A DNA stretch of 64,000 bases from Sporisorium sorghi (GCA_023212695.1 JALCCG010000019.1:1-64000); one strand, 5' to 3'; counted from the stretch's first letter, positions 17,571 through 26,592 are shown. The notes: a model not told the origin generated them from the sequence alone. Numbers and translations are program-made.

Positions 17571-17588
17571 AGGACGAGTTTCTTTTTT
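17558..17588 (+). terminator. Terminator overlapping a small gene's stop codon
   Basis: AACTCGTCC and GGACGAGTT form a 9-bp hairpin with a 5-base loop that contains the stop, followed by TTTCTTTTTT. Confidence 0.85.
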
Positions 17589-17818
17589 AATATCAGAAAA
17601 TAAATTGATTGGAGAAAATATTATTAGGAGCTGAAGCTCCAAACTACTTAATGCTATCTATTTTGAAAAAAACACTTAGAAACCCTGTATCATCAAGGGT
17701 TTTACCCTCACTCTTTTAAGAAAAGGGATAAAAGAAACATAAACTTATAAAGGTTTATGACGTTTTCGTGTATAATGAAATACGTAAACGTCCAGCTAAA
17801 CAAAGGGGGCTTATTAGT

Positions 17819-18820
17819 GTGTCTATAATTGATAGCTCAGAGCAACAAGTCATGATCTTAAACAAGAAGAAAGAAGAGATATTAGCACATAAGGAACAGA
17901 TACCTGATGCACCCTATCACTTATTCAGCATCAATGCGATGATTAGGGATGCAGAAATGCGATATGAACGTCTCAAAGGTAAGTATACATCTATAAAATG
18001 CAGTCAGTGTAATCAAGCAGTAGATGATGAAATGAAATCGATTAATCTCGGACGCAATATCATCTGTGAGCGATGCATTAAAACAATTGGTCAAGTAATG
18101 AATACGACTGAATTCGAAGATAGACATGGATTGAAAACAGGTACCGTCAAGCAAGATATTCATAACACACTTCACACCCTTCAAGGAACTGGGATAATCA
18201 GAAAATCAGGGAAATGCTGGCTTGTACATGATGTGCTTGCAGAACTCTATTATGATGCTGGTAAAAACAAGGCACGTCTTGAAATGTCATGGGTAGAAGA
18301 GATGGAAAGACACTTATCCTCACTACAGACCCAACACAAAATTCTTAATGATATTAAAGGTTCATTAACTGGCGCTACATTACAATTATTTAGTCTAGAT
18401 GCTCAGATAAAGGATTATGAGAATCGTTTAAGAATAGTAAAAGGAGGGACTTTACCTTTTCGATGTTCGCAATGTCTCGGATGGATAAAAGAGAAGGGAC
18501 TCCCAGTATTAATTAGTCATTTTACTCTTTGTGACAACTGTAAAGATACGATCCAGCAAGTTATGACCTCAAGCGAAGCCGAAACTAAATATAACCTATT
18601 ACCAGGTCGAATTAGAAAAGACATTCACAAAGGTAATCTAGAAAAGTATCTTGAAAATGGTCTACTCCGTCAATCAGGGGGTATTTGGCTTTTTCATGAA
18701 ACGATAATTAAGCATCACTACTATCCTGAAATAATAACTCCATCAAATAAACCAGAGATCCCATCATCTTTGCTAGCACGATCAGCTGCTGTGTTCCAAA
18801 ATTCAATGGAAGGGAGATGA
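17819..18820 (+). CDS. Internally duplicated zinc-finger and helix-turn-helix protein
   Basis: The GTG at 17819 is nine bases after AAAGGGGG; an upstream GTG at 17768 has no ribosome site. The 333-residue protein consists of two similar halves. Each has a coiled coil, a CxxC...CxxC zinc knuckle (CSQC...CERC and CSQC...CDNC), and a segment like NLLPGRIRKDIHKG...LRQSGGIWLF that looks like a helix-turn-helix. The duplication is obvious by eye. I infer a plasmid DNA-binding regulator or organiser. A TATAAT box overlaps 17770-17775. Confidence 0.75.
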   Translation: MSIIDSSEQQVMILNKKKEEILAHKEQIPDAPYHLFSINAMIRDAEMRYERLKGKYTSIKCSQCNQAVDDEMKSINLGRNIICERCIKTIGQVMNTTEFEDRHGLKTGTVKQDIHNTLHTLQGTGIIRKSGKCWLVHDVLAELYYDAGKNKARLEMSWVEEMERHLSSLQTQHKILNDIKGSLTGATLQLFSLDAQIKDYENRLRIVKGGTLPFRCSQCLGWIKEKGLPVLISHFTLCDNCKDTIQQVMTSSEAETKYNLLPGRIRKDIHKGNLEKYLENGLLRQSGGIWLFHETIIKHHYYPEIITPSNKPEIPSSLLARSAAVFQNSMEGR

Positions 18821-18947
18821 CCCATGATCGTTGAGTCGAGGAACAGGACTTAGGAAGCACTCTTATAGTAAATATTTTAACTAGTACATCCTTAAGCATG
18901 TTGAATAGTTGTTGAACCTCACAAACAAAGATATTAACCGCCTAAAC

Positions 18948-18984
18948 AAAAAAGACCCCCCATTAAAATATTGGAGGTCTTTTT
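18948..18984. terminator. Bidirectional terminator
   Basis: AAAAAGACC and GGTCTTTTT flank a loop with CCC/GGA pairing. It lies 130 bases after the duplicated zinc-finger gene. Confidence 0.75.
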
Positions 18985-19009
18985 CCCGCTTCATAGGATA
19001 CCTCATCTT

Positions 19010-19155
19010 ACTTTTGATTTAGCCAATCCTGTTCGATCAATCCACTCATCTAAATCATATTCATATCCTTTATCAAGCTTTTTCTGTTTGATTGTTATGA
19101 GCTTATTATAGATCAAGGGAAAGTGGTCCCATTTTGTGAAAATGACTTTGATTTT
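19010..19155 (-). pseudogene. Coding remnant without a start codon
   Basis: The minus strand reads open for about 40 codons (ending ...YDLDEWIDRTGLAKSKVR then stop) with amino acid composition typical of a real protein. There is no usable start, and a stop lies just upstream. It looks like the 3' end of a decayed gene. The family is not identified. The surrounding 18.8-19.7 kb holds nothing else I can call. Confidence 0.35.
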
Positions 19156-19713
19156 TGTTCAATCAAATCGTAATGAGAACACTATGACCGCTGAATACGA
19201 TTAATAACCTTTTTTGATTGGATCTTTCTTAATTATGTTATTCTTAATCTCATTAATCTCCCGCTTCAATTAATTCCTCTATTATGCATTATTCTGATTC
19301 TTTCATTACAAGTGATTTATTGGAGTCTTTATTTCACTATCCAAGTCAAGAAAACAAATTCCCGGAGTTGAATTAGTAACCGATAACCTACGCCAGGACA
19401 CTTGTAGCACCATCGATTTTTATTATTTCTCATACTATTTTTCCGAAATAATCCACTGAAGCGGGTGTTATATATGGATTTTAATGACTCTTGATAGATA
19501 TATACCCCGTGATTATACACATTTTAAATGGACTTATATGATTTTTATATGTGTGATGCTCGAAATCATAAGAAAGGATATCTTACATACACCGGTCTCA
19601 CCTCACTATAGCTTCTGAAGCATGGTCACGTTTTAAGGGACTTGGTTTCTCGAAGTTCTGATAACTGTGATATACTGTGGCGGATCTGAACTAGTTAAGC
19701 ATGGGGGTACTCA

Positions 19714-19818
19714 ATGGAACTCGGAAACGTAGTGGATAGATTCTTGATAAGAACCGTTCTTTTCTTGACGATTTACGTTATTGTAATGTGTATCGTTATT
19801 CTGAAACAAGTAATGTAA
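19714..19818 (+). CDS. 34-residue single-pass membrane peptide
   Basis: A GGGGGT ribosome site lies 7-8 bases before the ATG. The product has a short charged N-terminus and one hydrophobic helix (about residues 13-31, TVLFLTIYVIVMCIVIL). It resembles small membrane regulators or holin-like and type I toxin-like peptides, but nothing in the sequence decides among these. A second small membrane gene follows 74 bases later. Confidence 0.5.
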   Translation: MELGNVVDRFLIRTVLFLTIYVIVMCIVILKQVM

Positions 19819-19892
19819 AGCGTAAAGCAAAATGCTACTGCAGTACATGTATGGTAAATTAAAGAAAATCTAAGATAATTGAGGTGAACTTT

Positions 19893-20045
19893 ATGGTGTC
19901 TAATAGCAAGCGTAAGAATACCCAACCCACGGGAGACAATACCGCCAAACTTGCTTTAAAAATTTCAGTTATGGCAGTTATTATGTTCGCAATAGGCGGG
20001 GGAGTGCCACTTGGATTAGCCTTGTTTGGCTACCTCAACCAGTAG
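19893..20045 (+). CDS. 50-residue membrane peptide
   Basis: GAGGTGA lies seven bases before the ATG. The product has a basic, polar first 22 residues and one hydrophobic helix (about residues 23-48, ending FGYLNQ), so it should be a single-pass membrane protein. The family is unknown. It immediately precedes the GC-rich non-coding region, which may be the 3' part of the same transcript. Confidence 0.6.
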   Translation: MVSNSKRKNTQPTGDNTAKLALKISVMAVIMFAIGGGVPLGLALFGYLNQ

Positions 20046-20079
20046 CATTTAGATATCTATGTCCAGTAAAGACCGTGCT

Positions 20080-20680
20080 TAGTACACCTGCCTTCTTATT
20101 GTTATGTGTCCTAAACCCCTCAGAACTGGTGTGCTTAGGCATTCCCTAGCTCCGACTACTCCGACGCATCTTTCGGCGTTATGAGTTTCATTAAATATTA
20201 GCCATTTCTCCGCTCAGAGCCCTTTGCAGCTTATCTACATAGCACTCACTAAAAATCCATAGGTTGTCTTCCAACGAATCATGCGATCTGCATTCGTGTC
20301 TACCTAAGTGGTTTCGTAATTGATAGCACCCCACTTCGTTCTCCACCCTTACGATTGGCAGCTAGAAACCGACATTCAGGTAGAAAAGCGTTACAAGGAC
20401 AGTTGCAACAGAGGTGAATATGTCCCCCGCTCGTCTCGACTTCACTAATAACCAGTTAACCATAGAATCTCACACCTGTTGGGAACACGATCCTCTTTGT
20501 CCTTTTGAGAAACCGGCCCTTCATTCAATCTCCGAGCTGACCCCAATACTCGGAGCTGCAGTGGCTACGCTACAGCCGAGGAGGTAATAGGCCATGATCC
20601 TGCCTGATCATGGTGTCAATAGACACAATACTATACAGACATCTTCAGCAGCCCGTGGAGTAAGAATACCGGCTCTTTTT
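20080..20680 (+). ncRNA. Candidate large structured RNA (GC-rich, non-coding)
   Basis: About 600 bases have many stops in all frames, while GC is about 45-57% in the 60-base blocks I counted, against about 30-35% on either side. Hairpins include CCATGATC/GATCATGG (20592-20613), GTGTC-AATA-GACAC (20613-20626), competing CCGAG/CTCGG pairings (20532, 20549, 20576), CCTAA/TTAGG near 20110-20138 and CCGA/TCGG at 20161-20176. On the plus strand it ends with AGCC...GGCT followed by TTTTTT (to about 20676), suggesting that orientation. I cannot match it to a named large RNA such as ROOL, GOLLD or OLE. Confidence 0.45.
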
Positions 20681-21028
20681 TATTCCGAAATAGCTATAAA
20701 GGCCGTCAATGCTCATTCGTTGTAACCAAACAAGTACACTATGACTCAAAGAATCTCTTTATGTTCATAGCGTATTAATTTACCATCTCGATGGGTAAGT
20801 AAAATCAATTTATTTATCCATAACCATTTAAATAGCTGAAAGTATTCGATTTGATCCGATTTCTTGTCTTCGCTCTTCTGATAGTTACTTTTTCATTTCA
20901 GTTGAGAATAAGGTTTGTTATATTAGATTTACAACTAGTACATGACAAGAGGTAGAGGGGGAGAGGATCCCGCTCCAAGTTAAATCCAAACGTTTGCTTT
21001 AGGTTATAAATTAACAATTAGGGGCGAT
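20681..21028. other. Gene-free gap before the RES gene
   Basis: No gene is visible. The DNA returns to low GC content here. It probably contains the promoter of the RES-domain gene, but I see no strong -35/-10 pair. Confidence 0.4.
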
Positions 21029-22312
21029 ATGACGGTGATCAGAGACTTAAGAGAGACTATGCTATGTTCTACCTGCGGGGAGATTGTTATTGATTTTACA
21101 AAGAAATATGGTTATCACCTCCTGGAGTCGCAAGATGACTGTCATGAACAAACACATGATGGTATCGAGAGTCTAGATTGTGAAGGTTGCGATCGTGACA
21201 TTGAAGAGGAAGAAGTGTATTTCATCCTCAGTGTGGACGATACCACCCTGAATGATATCGCTGATAAAGTGGGGGAGAATATATCCGGTTGCAGCTACTG
21301 TGAAGGGGAGGAACGTGCATATTTTGTACATGCTTTTAACGATGACCCCTTTGACCCGAGCTCTCGTATGGAAGAGCCAGAGGGTATGAGCGTAGAATCA
21401 TATTTATTTGATCAAGATGTACCTGAAGAACTTCACTCGTTAATGACCAAACATTTAGAGTGTAAATGTGGACGTGGACGTGATGGGTATCGTCCTGACG
21501 ACATTACCGGTGGCGTATTCTCTCCAAGTGATGAAATATACACGAAAAATGATGTTGTAGATTTCTGGGGCTATGATTATGAAACATTCAGTGATTTTAG
21601 CGCAAAATATGGAGAAAATATCGAAGTAGATGACTTGATAAATTTCAAGAAATACCTCAGTAAATATCCCATGCTCGCGTTAAAACACCCCACAGGAAGA
21701 GCTATTTATAGCACATTGGAAAAACACTATACGGCCAAAGAGTATCACGTACTGTCACCAGAAATCGGAACTTTATATCGCGGCCGAACTCGGAAGCGGG
21801 ATAATTCTAATGTGTTTACCGATAAAGATATGTGGTCACCACCAGCAGGATTACCTCAACATGGTCGATATAACTGTATTGGTGTCCCAGTGCTGTACGT
21901 GTGCGATAACGTGGATGCGGTTCCTTATGAAATACATCCCACCCATGATGATGTAATCGACATTGGAGAATTTCAGATCCTTGAAGATGAGCTGCATTTA
22001 TTCGATTTAGGATCTTTTGATCCCTATTTCCAGGGCTTCTTCAATGAAGAGAATGAAGAAACTAAGATCCTAAAACAAGCCTATCTTTTACCAAATTTTA
22101 TAGGTACCTGCTGCAGTGCCATTGGATACCATGGGGTTAAGTATGAAGGCGTACATAGGAACCGCTTCAGCTATACGAACTTTGCTCTGTTCAATATTAC
22201 ACCTGGTAAAGACATTAAAGTAAATGAAGTTATAAGCTATTCACCACAATTCACAATAACAATGGAGAAAATCCCATTGGCAAGCTCTCTGAAGCCTTTG
22301 GAGGTCTTCTGA
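21029..22312 (+). CDS. RES-domain protein with N-terminal zinc-binding region
   Basis: The 427-residue protein has a Cys-rich N-terminus (CSTC, CEGC, CSYC pairs in residues 13-95) and a RES domain at about residues 240-400. The three residues that name the family are visible: Arg in LYRGR (about 251), Glu in YEIHP (about 301) and Ser in CCSAIG (about 363). RES domains of toxin-antitoxin systems degrade NAD+. The long form with an N-terminal extension also occurs alone. No Xre-type antitoxin gene is adjacent, so its role is open. A terminator follows. Confidence 0.8.
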   Translation: MTVIRDLRETMLCSTCGEIVIDFTKKYGYHLLESQDDCHEQTHDGIESLDCEGCDRDIEEEEVYFILSVDDTTLNDIADKVGENISGCSYCEGEERAYFVHAFNDDPFDPSSRMEEPEGMSVESYLFDQDVPEELHSLMTKHLECKCGRGRDGYRPDDITGGVFSPSDEIYTKNDVVDFWGYDYETFSDFSAKYGENIEVDDLINFKKYLSKYPMLALKHPTGRAIYSTLEKHYTAKEYHVLSPEIGTLYRGRTRKRDNSNVFTDKDMWSPPAGLPQHGRYNCIGVPVLYVCDNVDAVPYEIHPTHDDVIDIGEFQILEDELHLFDLGSFDPYFQGFFNEENEETKILKQAYLLPNFIGTCCSAIGYHGVKYEGVHRNRFSYTNFALFNITPGKDIKVNEVISYSPQFTITMEKIPLASSLKPLEVF

Positions 22313-22326
22313 CGAAATATGAAGAA

Positions 22327-22353
22327 CCCCCACCTAACGGTGGAGGTTTTTTT
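22327..22353. terminator. Terminator between convergent genes
   Basis: CCCCCACC-TAAC-GGTGGAGG is followed by seven T residues. Confidence 0.85.
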
Positions 22354-22749
22354 CTATTCTTCGAGTATTTCCCATTTCACCTCATTGATTATATCTTGAA
22401 GTAAGAGATCGGGGGCTAGCTCTAAAAAATCACTGATTCGCGACAATTTCGATATAAAAACCGAACGGTCATTATAAGTGGCGCGAAGTTTTACATCATG
22501 CAGCAGCGCAGAAAGAGCCGTGGCAGTATCAACATAGACGGATTCGGCCGGTTCTTCTTTTTCCCATTGCGCATCCATTGTTCCAAAATTCAAAACGAGG
22601 TGCGTTTTCTCCGGCTCACAATCCGGATGTTCTTTGTAGAAGAACCCCCCACCTTTGCGGATAACGGTAATCTTGATGTGTTCACTCACTAAGCGTGCAA
22701 CTTCCCCCTCTTGAATTGAACCTAACATTTGTATCGTAGACATGCTCAT
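22354..22749 (-). CDS. Unknown 131-residue protein
   Basis: The protein is soluble and mixed alpha/beta (IKITVIRKGGG..., THLVLNFG...), with no family recognised. Its start overlaps the stop of an upstream minus-strand frame by four bases (ATGA). The ribosome site is weak (AGAGGCTGGG), and a second ATG two codons in is possible. Confidence 0.6.
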   Translation of the reverse strand: MSMSTIQMLGSIQEGEVARLVSEHIKITVIRKGGGFFYKEHPDCEPEKTHLVLNFGTMDAQWEKEEPAESVYVDTATALSALLHDVKLRATYNDRSVFISKLSRISDFLELAPDLLLQDIINEVKWEILEE

Positions 22750-22997
22750 CTACCCAGCCTCTTTTCATCTTTTCTTTTTATCATATCAGGATCACACTTC
22801 ATCCAGTAGTGCCCCGCTCCAGTACAGAGCAAAGATAAAATTTCGTTCTTTCTCGTAATTCCAATCTGAATAATACATTGATGAAACCTGGTACTGATGT
22901 TTTCGACCGGATCTGAAAAGATGTTCTTTTTAATCGGGAAGAAAGAAATACCCGAATTGATAGTCCTAACTTTTGGGTGTCTTTCTCGATTTTCCAC
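22746..22997 (-). CDS. Possible small protein translationally coupled to the next gene
   Basis: An 83-codon frame begins at GTG and ends in the ATGA overlap with the following gene, an arrangement common for real operon pairs. The GTG has no ribosome site, and an overlapping frame covers the same bases, so the call is weak. No family is recognised. Confidence 0.35.
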   Translation of the reverse strand: MENRERHPKVRTINSGISFFPIKKNIFSDPVENISTRFHQCIIQIGITRKNEILSLLCTGAGHYWMKCDPDMIKRKDEKRLGR

Positions 22998-23042
22998 AAG
23001 CCGTGTACACTAAGTATATAGCGCTAATAGGAGGTGCATCTC

Positions 23043-23330
23043 TTGAACAACTATCTACCCAAACGTTGGGTATCAAATCAAAAAACTATCCGACGAGAAA
23101 CAAAGATCATGAAGATTACGGGATGGATCGTTGTTATACTAATTGCTCTAATGGCAGTTCTATATATGCATGATATGTTAAAGGAGCGGGAGACCCTTTG
23201 TTTTATTGCAATAGCTTTTATTGTAATAACCCGCTTCTGTTGTTCTTATGGAAGACGAAAAAAGAGTATAAAAACGATCTCTGCACTAGAAGAGAGGGCC
23301 TATACGAAAAATCAAAGTGGACTAAGTTAA
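23043..23330 (+). CDS. Small two-segment membrane protein
   Basis: AGGAGG (23029-23034) is correctly spaced for the TTG at 23043, giving 95 residues; the ATG at 23109 is an alternative. Two hydrophobic segments (about residues 25-42 and 54-68) are followed by a basic tail. It is unrecognised. It lies divergent from the 22354-22997 genes. Confidence 0.55.
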   Translation: MNNYLPKRWVSNQKTIRRETKIMKITGWIVVILIALMAVLYMHDMLKERETLCFIAIAFIVITRFCCSYGRRKKSIKTISALEERAYTKNQSGLS

Positions 23331-23402
23331 TTTTCGGAAATCCAGCATTTCAAACATTGTTGGATCAAAGAGGGTTAAAGAGAATTTGATGCAAAAGGAT
23401 GT

Positions 23403-23897
23403 ATGTCAATGACAAGAAAAATTAACGAGCTCAGAATGATTCTTAACAATATTCCAGATATCAATGAAGAGGAAGAAGCAATTCTGCTCCAAGACTTATC
23501 CTTTTTAAAGGATTCATTTGAAGACGCACTTGTAAATTCAAACCAGGAGGAAATTAGATCATTTTTAAAGTCAAAAATCGAATTGGTAGAACGAACGAGT
23601 CTGATTGTTTTAAATAAATCGTATTCTGATCTCATGAACTTGGAACCGATCCGTAATCTGTACGCTCCTATTTTTGAAGAACAACCCGAGCCGGTCTCTA
23701 TACATCTGTCCCTTGATCCATCTCTTGTTCAAGACTTAAGCGAAATTAAAAGAAAACATCCTTACGGAGAAAAATATTCTCTAGATGACTTTATAGTACT
23801 TTTGTTAATTGAACAAACGATGAAACATGAAAGTGCAAAGACCCCATCATTATTTGAGAGAGCCAGTCGAGCAGTATCTGTCATCTTCAATAGATGA
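23403..23897 (+). CDS. Unknown 164-residue soluble protein
   Basis: The product is acidic and helical, with a C-terminal part (IHLSLDPSLVQDLSEIKRKHPYGEKYSLDDFIVLLL) that resembles a short DNA-binding or multimerisation module. AAAGGATGT precedes the ATG. No family is recognised. It is followed by a short plus-strand operon. Confidence 0.6.
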   Translation: MSMTRKINELRMILNNIPDINEEEEAILLQDLSFLKDSFEDALVNSNQEEIRSFLKSKIELVERTSLIVLNKSYSDLMNLEPIRNLYAPIFEEQPEPVSIHLSLDPSLVQDLSEIKRKHPYGEKYSLDDFIVLLLIEQTMKHESAKTPSLFERASRAVSVIFNR

Positions 23898-23995
23898 TTA
23901 TCTCAGCTTTCAGTTATAGAATGTTGCAATTGCAATGATCCATGGAATTGTAATGAATAGCCTATGTTAGAGATCTTGAACGGAGAGTGGTTGTT

Positions 23996-24478
23996 TTGGT
24001 CCAAACGTATAGAGATTTCGAATTGCTTTTTACAAAGAGAGTTGTACCCGAGGAGTTAAAACCGTTTCAAGTCGTGGCTCAAGTAAAGACCTGTGATGAA
24101 CGGTTCCATAAGCGACTTCAGAACGTACTATCCGATAAGTGTATAACCTACCGACAATTAGATTTGTTCGAGAAAATGTTTACTTTTTGGACTCGTCGAC
24201 AATATACGTTCTATATCGGTGATGAGAGAGACTACCAAACATGGGCGGAAATGATTAGAAATAATCAAAGGGTCTTGGCATTGAAAGAACTGGTATCTCC
24301 AGAGGGCTTGATCTTCGATTTTAATAGTGAGGGAAAAATGGATGCATTTATCACAGAACTCGAAAAGGTTCTTACACCGTCTCTCAATCTCAGATACGAC
24401 GAATTCATGGAACTTGTCCAGAAAGAAAAAGAGTATGAGGATTTGAATTCCCATCAAATAGGAGCTGGTATCCAATGA
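23996..24478 (+). CDS. Unknown 160-residue protein, first gene of a coupled pair
   Basis: GGAGAG is eight bases before the TTG at 23996; the GTG at 23987 is too close to that site. The protein is soluble, with no recognised domain. Its last codons overlap the next gene (ATGA), so the two proteins are probably made in fixed ratio. Confidence 0.6.
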   Translation: MVQTYRDFELLFTKRVVPEELKPFQVVAQVKTCDERFHKRLQNVLSDKCITYRQLDLFEKMFTFWTRRQYTFYIGDERDYQTWAEMIRNNQRVLALKELVSPEGLIFDFNSEGKMDAFITELEKVLTPSLNLRYDEFMELVQKEKEYEDLNSHQIGAGIQ

Positions 24479-24777
24479 AAAAGCGGCAGCGGAAGAAGAA
24501 TGAAAAAAAGTACATTACGATTTATGTGGATGAATTTAACTTAATAACCATGACCGATGAAGAAAGGAAACAGGCATGGGATGATTACTTAAAGTATCGG
24601 AAGAAATATGCTTTCCGGAAGAGATACAAGGATCTTAAAACTTCTAAACCTCTTATGTATGTCTTCCCACCTAGTCAAAGCATGGGGTCGCTTATCTCCG
24701 AAATTAGTAAAAGATCGAGGAAAGGGAATCAACCAGGTACAACGGTTTATCAAAATCAAATTGATTTTATAACATAA
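24475..24777 (+). CDS. Unknown 100-residue basic protein
   Basis: The start overlaps the preceding stop by four bases. The N-terminus is strongly basic (KKRQRKKNEKK) and the rest is rich in Lys, Arg and aromatic residues, suggesting nucleic acid or partner binding. No family is recognised. Confidence 0.6.
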   Translation: MKKRQRKKNEKKYITIYVDEFNLITMTDEERKQAWDDYLKYRKKYAFRKRYKDLKTSKPLMYVFPPSQSMGSLISEISKRSRKGNQPGTTVYQNQIDFIT

Positions 24778-24913
24778 AGTAATTGTAAAATGTATTTTTA
24801 TAAGCATGGCTTCAATCATACTAGCTGCTATTTTCTATAAGTTAGATAAGATATGTTGATGCTACGAAAGCAATGTAGGTTTGAACGTTGGCTAAAGAGA
24901 GGATATTTTTATT

Positions 24914-25318
24914 ATGAACAATTACGGATTATTTTCAATTGAAAAACGTGTTCAACCAGCTTTGCCTGTTCCCTATATTTTAACAGTAAAGATTTCTGAG
25001 GAACCAAAAGGGTTTTACACGCGCTTATACACTAAATTTCAACACAATTCTATATATATTTTTAAAGAAAGAAACAAAAAACTATTTAAGAGAGAATCAA
25101 TCCATTGGAAAGCAGGTTTAAATAATACAAAAATAATTAAAGGAATTGAATATTCAATCTATAGTCGTTTTCGTCGTGTCATGGGTTTTAATTTTGAAAC
25201 AGAGATCGATATGATAGATGCTTATTTTGCTTTAGAGTGTTTTCTAGATGAAATTTTGACTAAAGAATTTATAGATTATCAAATTGCAGTAAATTCTGAA
25301 GCTAGAATTTCCAAATGA
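24914..25318 (+). CDS. Unknown 134-residue protein
   Basis: It starts at an ATG preceded by AGAGG, and the product looks soluble, with no recognised domain. Its base composition is more AT-rich than that of its neighbours (long A/T runs, AAA/ATA codons), which may point to a separate origin. Confidence 0.6.
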   Translation: MNNYGLFSIEKRVQPALPVPYILTVKISEEPKGFYTRLYTKFQHNSIYIFKERNKKLFKRESIHWKAGLNNTKIIKGIEYSIYSRFRRVMGFNFETEIDMIDAYFALECFLDEILTKEFIDYQIAVNSEARISK

Positions 25319-25527
25319 AACCCTTGGATTTGTTGGTTACATTCTATTAGGTGTTTTGATGATAATCGCATTGGCATTATAGTCTGTAATGGGCCCTCAA
25401 ATATTCTCGGTTCAATGGTGAAATTGGTTGGGCTGAAATACAAAAATTGAAATGGGCTAATCAAATTAGCTCTAACATATTCGTTATGGAATCCGTTATA
25501 AACAGTGATAAAAAAAGGTGGAGACAT

Positions 25528-25881
25528 ATGACACAGATAAATCGAACAAGAACCAACATGCAGCAAAAACGCGAATTTTTCCGAGTCCCATATCATTCGG
25601 TGGTATCCATATCAACAAATGATGAAATCTTTCTCAATCATCCTACCAATGATCTTAGCGGTGGCGGAATTTCTTTCATCTCTGACCAGGAAAAAGAATA
25701 TCGAATCAACGATCGAATCAAAGGAATTCTTTATATCGATAGGCAGCCTGTTACTTTCTTTGGCAAGATCGTCCGGATCGAGGATGAACGCATCTCAGCT
25801 AAATTTATTCATATCAACGAAAATCAGCGATGCAAGATCATTCAGGAATGTAACCGAGTCCAGTTGAAATATCGGAAATAA
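25528..25881 (+). CDS. PilZ-domain protein
   Basis: Start set at the ATG at 25528 (GGTGGAGA upstream). An earlier in-frame ATG at 25447 lacks a ribosome site. The 117-residue product is essentially one PilZ domain. It has the basic motif near the N-terminus (KREFFRVP, about residues 12-19) and the NDLSGGG motif (corresponding to DxSxxG), which together bind cyclic di-GMP in this family. A plasmid-borne c-di-GMP sensor is notable beside a Tad-type pilus operon, but no direct link is visible. Confidence 0.82.
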   Translation: MTQINRTRTNMQQKREFFRVPYHSVVSISTNDEIFLNHPTNDLSGGGISFISDQEKEYRINDRIKGILYIDRQPVTFFGKIVRIEDERISAKFIHINENQRCKIIQECNRVQLKYRK

Positions 25882-25914
25882 ATGTGATCGATATGAGGGG
25901 GAGGTATCATCTTT

Positions 25915-25992
25915 ATGCTTGAGATTTATGATAATGCTTTACTTTTTTCATCCGCAACTGCTTTTGTTCTACTTATATTCGAGATATTTTAA
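25915..25992 (+). CDS. 25-residue hydrophobic peptide
   Basis: A strong GGGGGAGG lies 9-10 bases before the ATG. The product is a single hydrophobic helix (LLFSSATAFVLLIFEIF). It follows the PilZ gene by 33 bases and precedes another membrane-protein frame, so the three may form an operon. It is too short to assign. Confidence 0.45.
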   Translation: MLEIYDNALLFSSATAFVLLIFEIF

Positions 25993-25995
25993 TTA

Positions 25996-26241
25996 TTGAA
26001 AGAGTGTAAGGAAACGGAGGAACGGATCTCTCTAGTACATACATTGTTTCATAAAAATAATAAAGTAACTATGACTTTGATTCGTATCATTGCATTCGGG
26101 CTGATTTACGTCTTTATTAGTAAGGGCGCATTTTCGGAACCGGTTAGAACCATAAGCACCATCCTGGCAGCACTATTCCTTACTTGGGTGTTTATTGTTG
26201 CACTTTCTTTGGTAACAGTGAAGAGATCCCAAAAGAAGTAA
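25996..26241 (+). CDS. Small two-segment membrane protein, start uncertain
   Basis: An open frame of up to 81 codons ends with two hydrophobic segments and a basic tail (VKRSQKK). AAACGGAGGAA lies inside the frame at about 26011-26021, so the real start may be downstream, possibly a non-ATG codon; the first ATG is at 26071. The membrane character makes a real gene likely. Confidence 0.5.
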   Translation: MKECKETEERISLVHTLFHKNNKVTMTLIRIIAFGLIYVFISKGAFSEPVRTISTILAALFLTWVFIVALSLVTVKRSQKK

Positions 26242-26310
26242 GTTTAAGAACTTGGAGTTCAAATTATAAATTAAATTATCAAGATATTGAATGATTTCAT
26301 TTGACTATGA

Positions 26311-26480
26311 TAGGATGTATTTATCTAACTGATGTTTATGTTGACTCTGGCATGCGCCTCAAGAGTCTTTCTATTAAGAAGCGCTCTTCCGAGCGAATGA
26401 TCTCTCCCTTAGGCAGATACCCGCCTATTTGAATGATCGTTTGTAGGGAAGAACGCTTCTTTTTGCGTTCGTCACAACCC
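26311..26480 (+). ncRNA. Leader RNA element 1 with promoter
   Basis: The extended -10 TGATAGGAT ends at 26316, and 26 bases later comes hairpin 1: outer stem GACTCT/AGAGTC (26343-26367), inner stem GGC/GCC, loop ATGC. Hairpin 2 pairs GAAGCG (26378) with CGCTTC (26454) and further CTTCC/GGGAAG, then five T residues. TCACAACCC (26472-26480) follows. The controlled gene would be the zinc-ribbon protein at 26593. Confidence 0.85.
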
Positions 26481-26592
26481 AATCATATCATCAAGAAAGG
26501 AGAGAATCAGGAATTAAATCTAGAATAGATAAGCTTTTTTGCAGAACTCTGAAGGAAGGTCAAAGGCAACTATAATACTGGAGGAATAAAGA

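Noticed and set aside
20046..20700. tRNA or rRNA fragment
   Set aside because: I looked for cloverleaf arms, a terminal CCA and known rRNA motifs because of the raised GC content and saw none.
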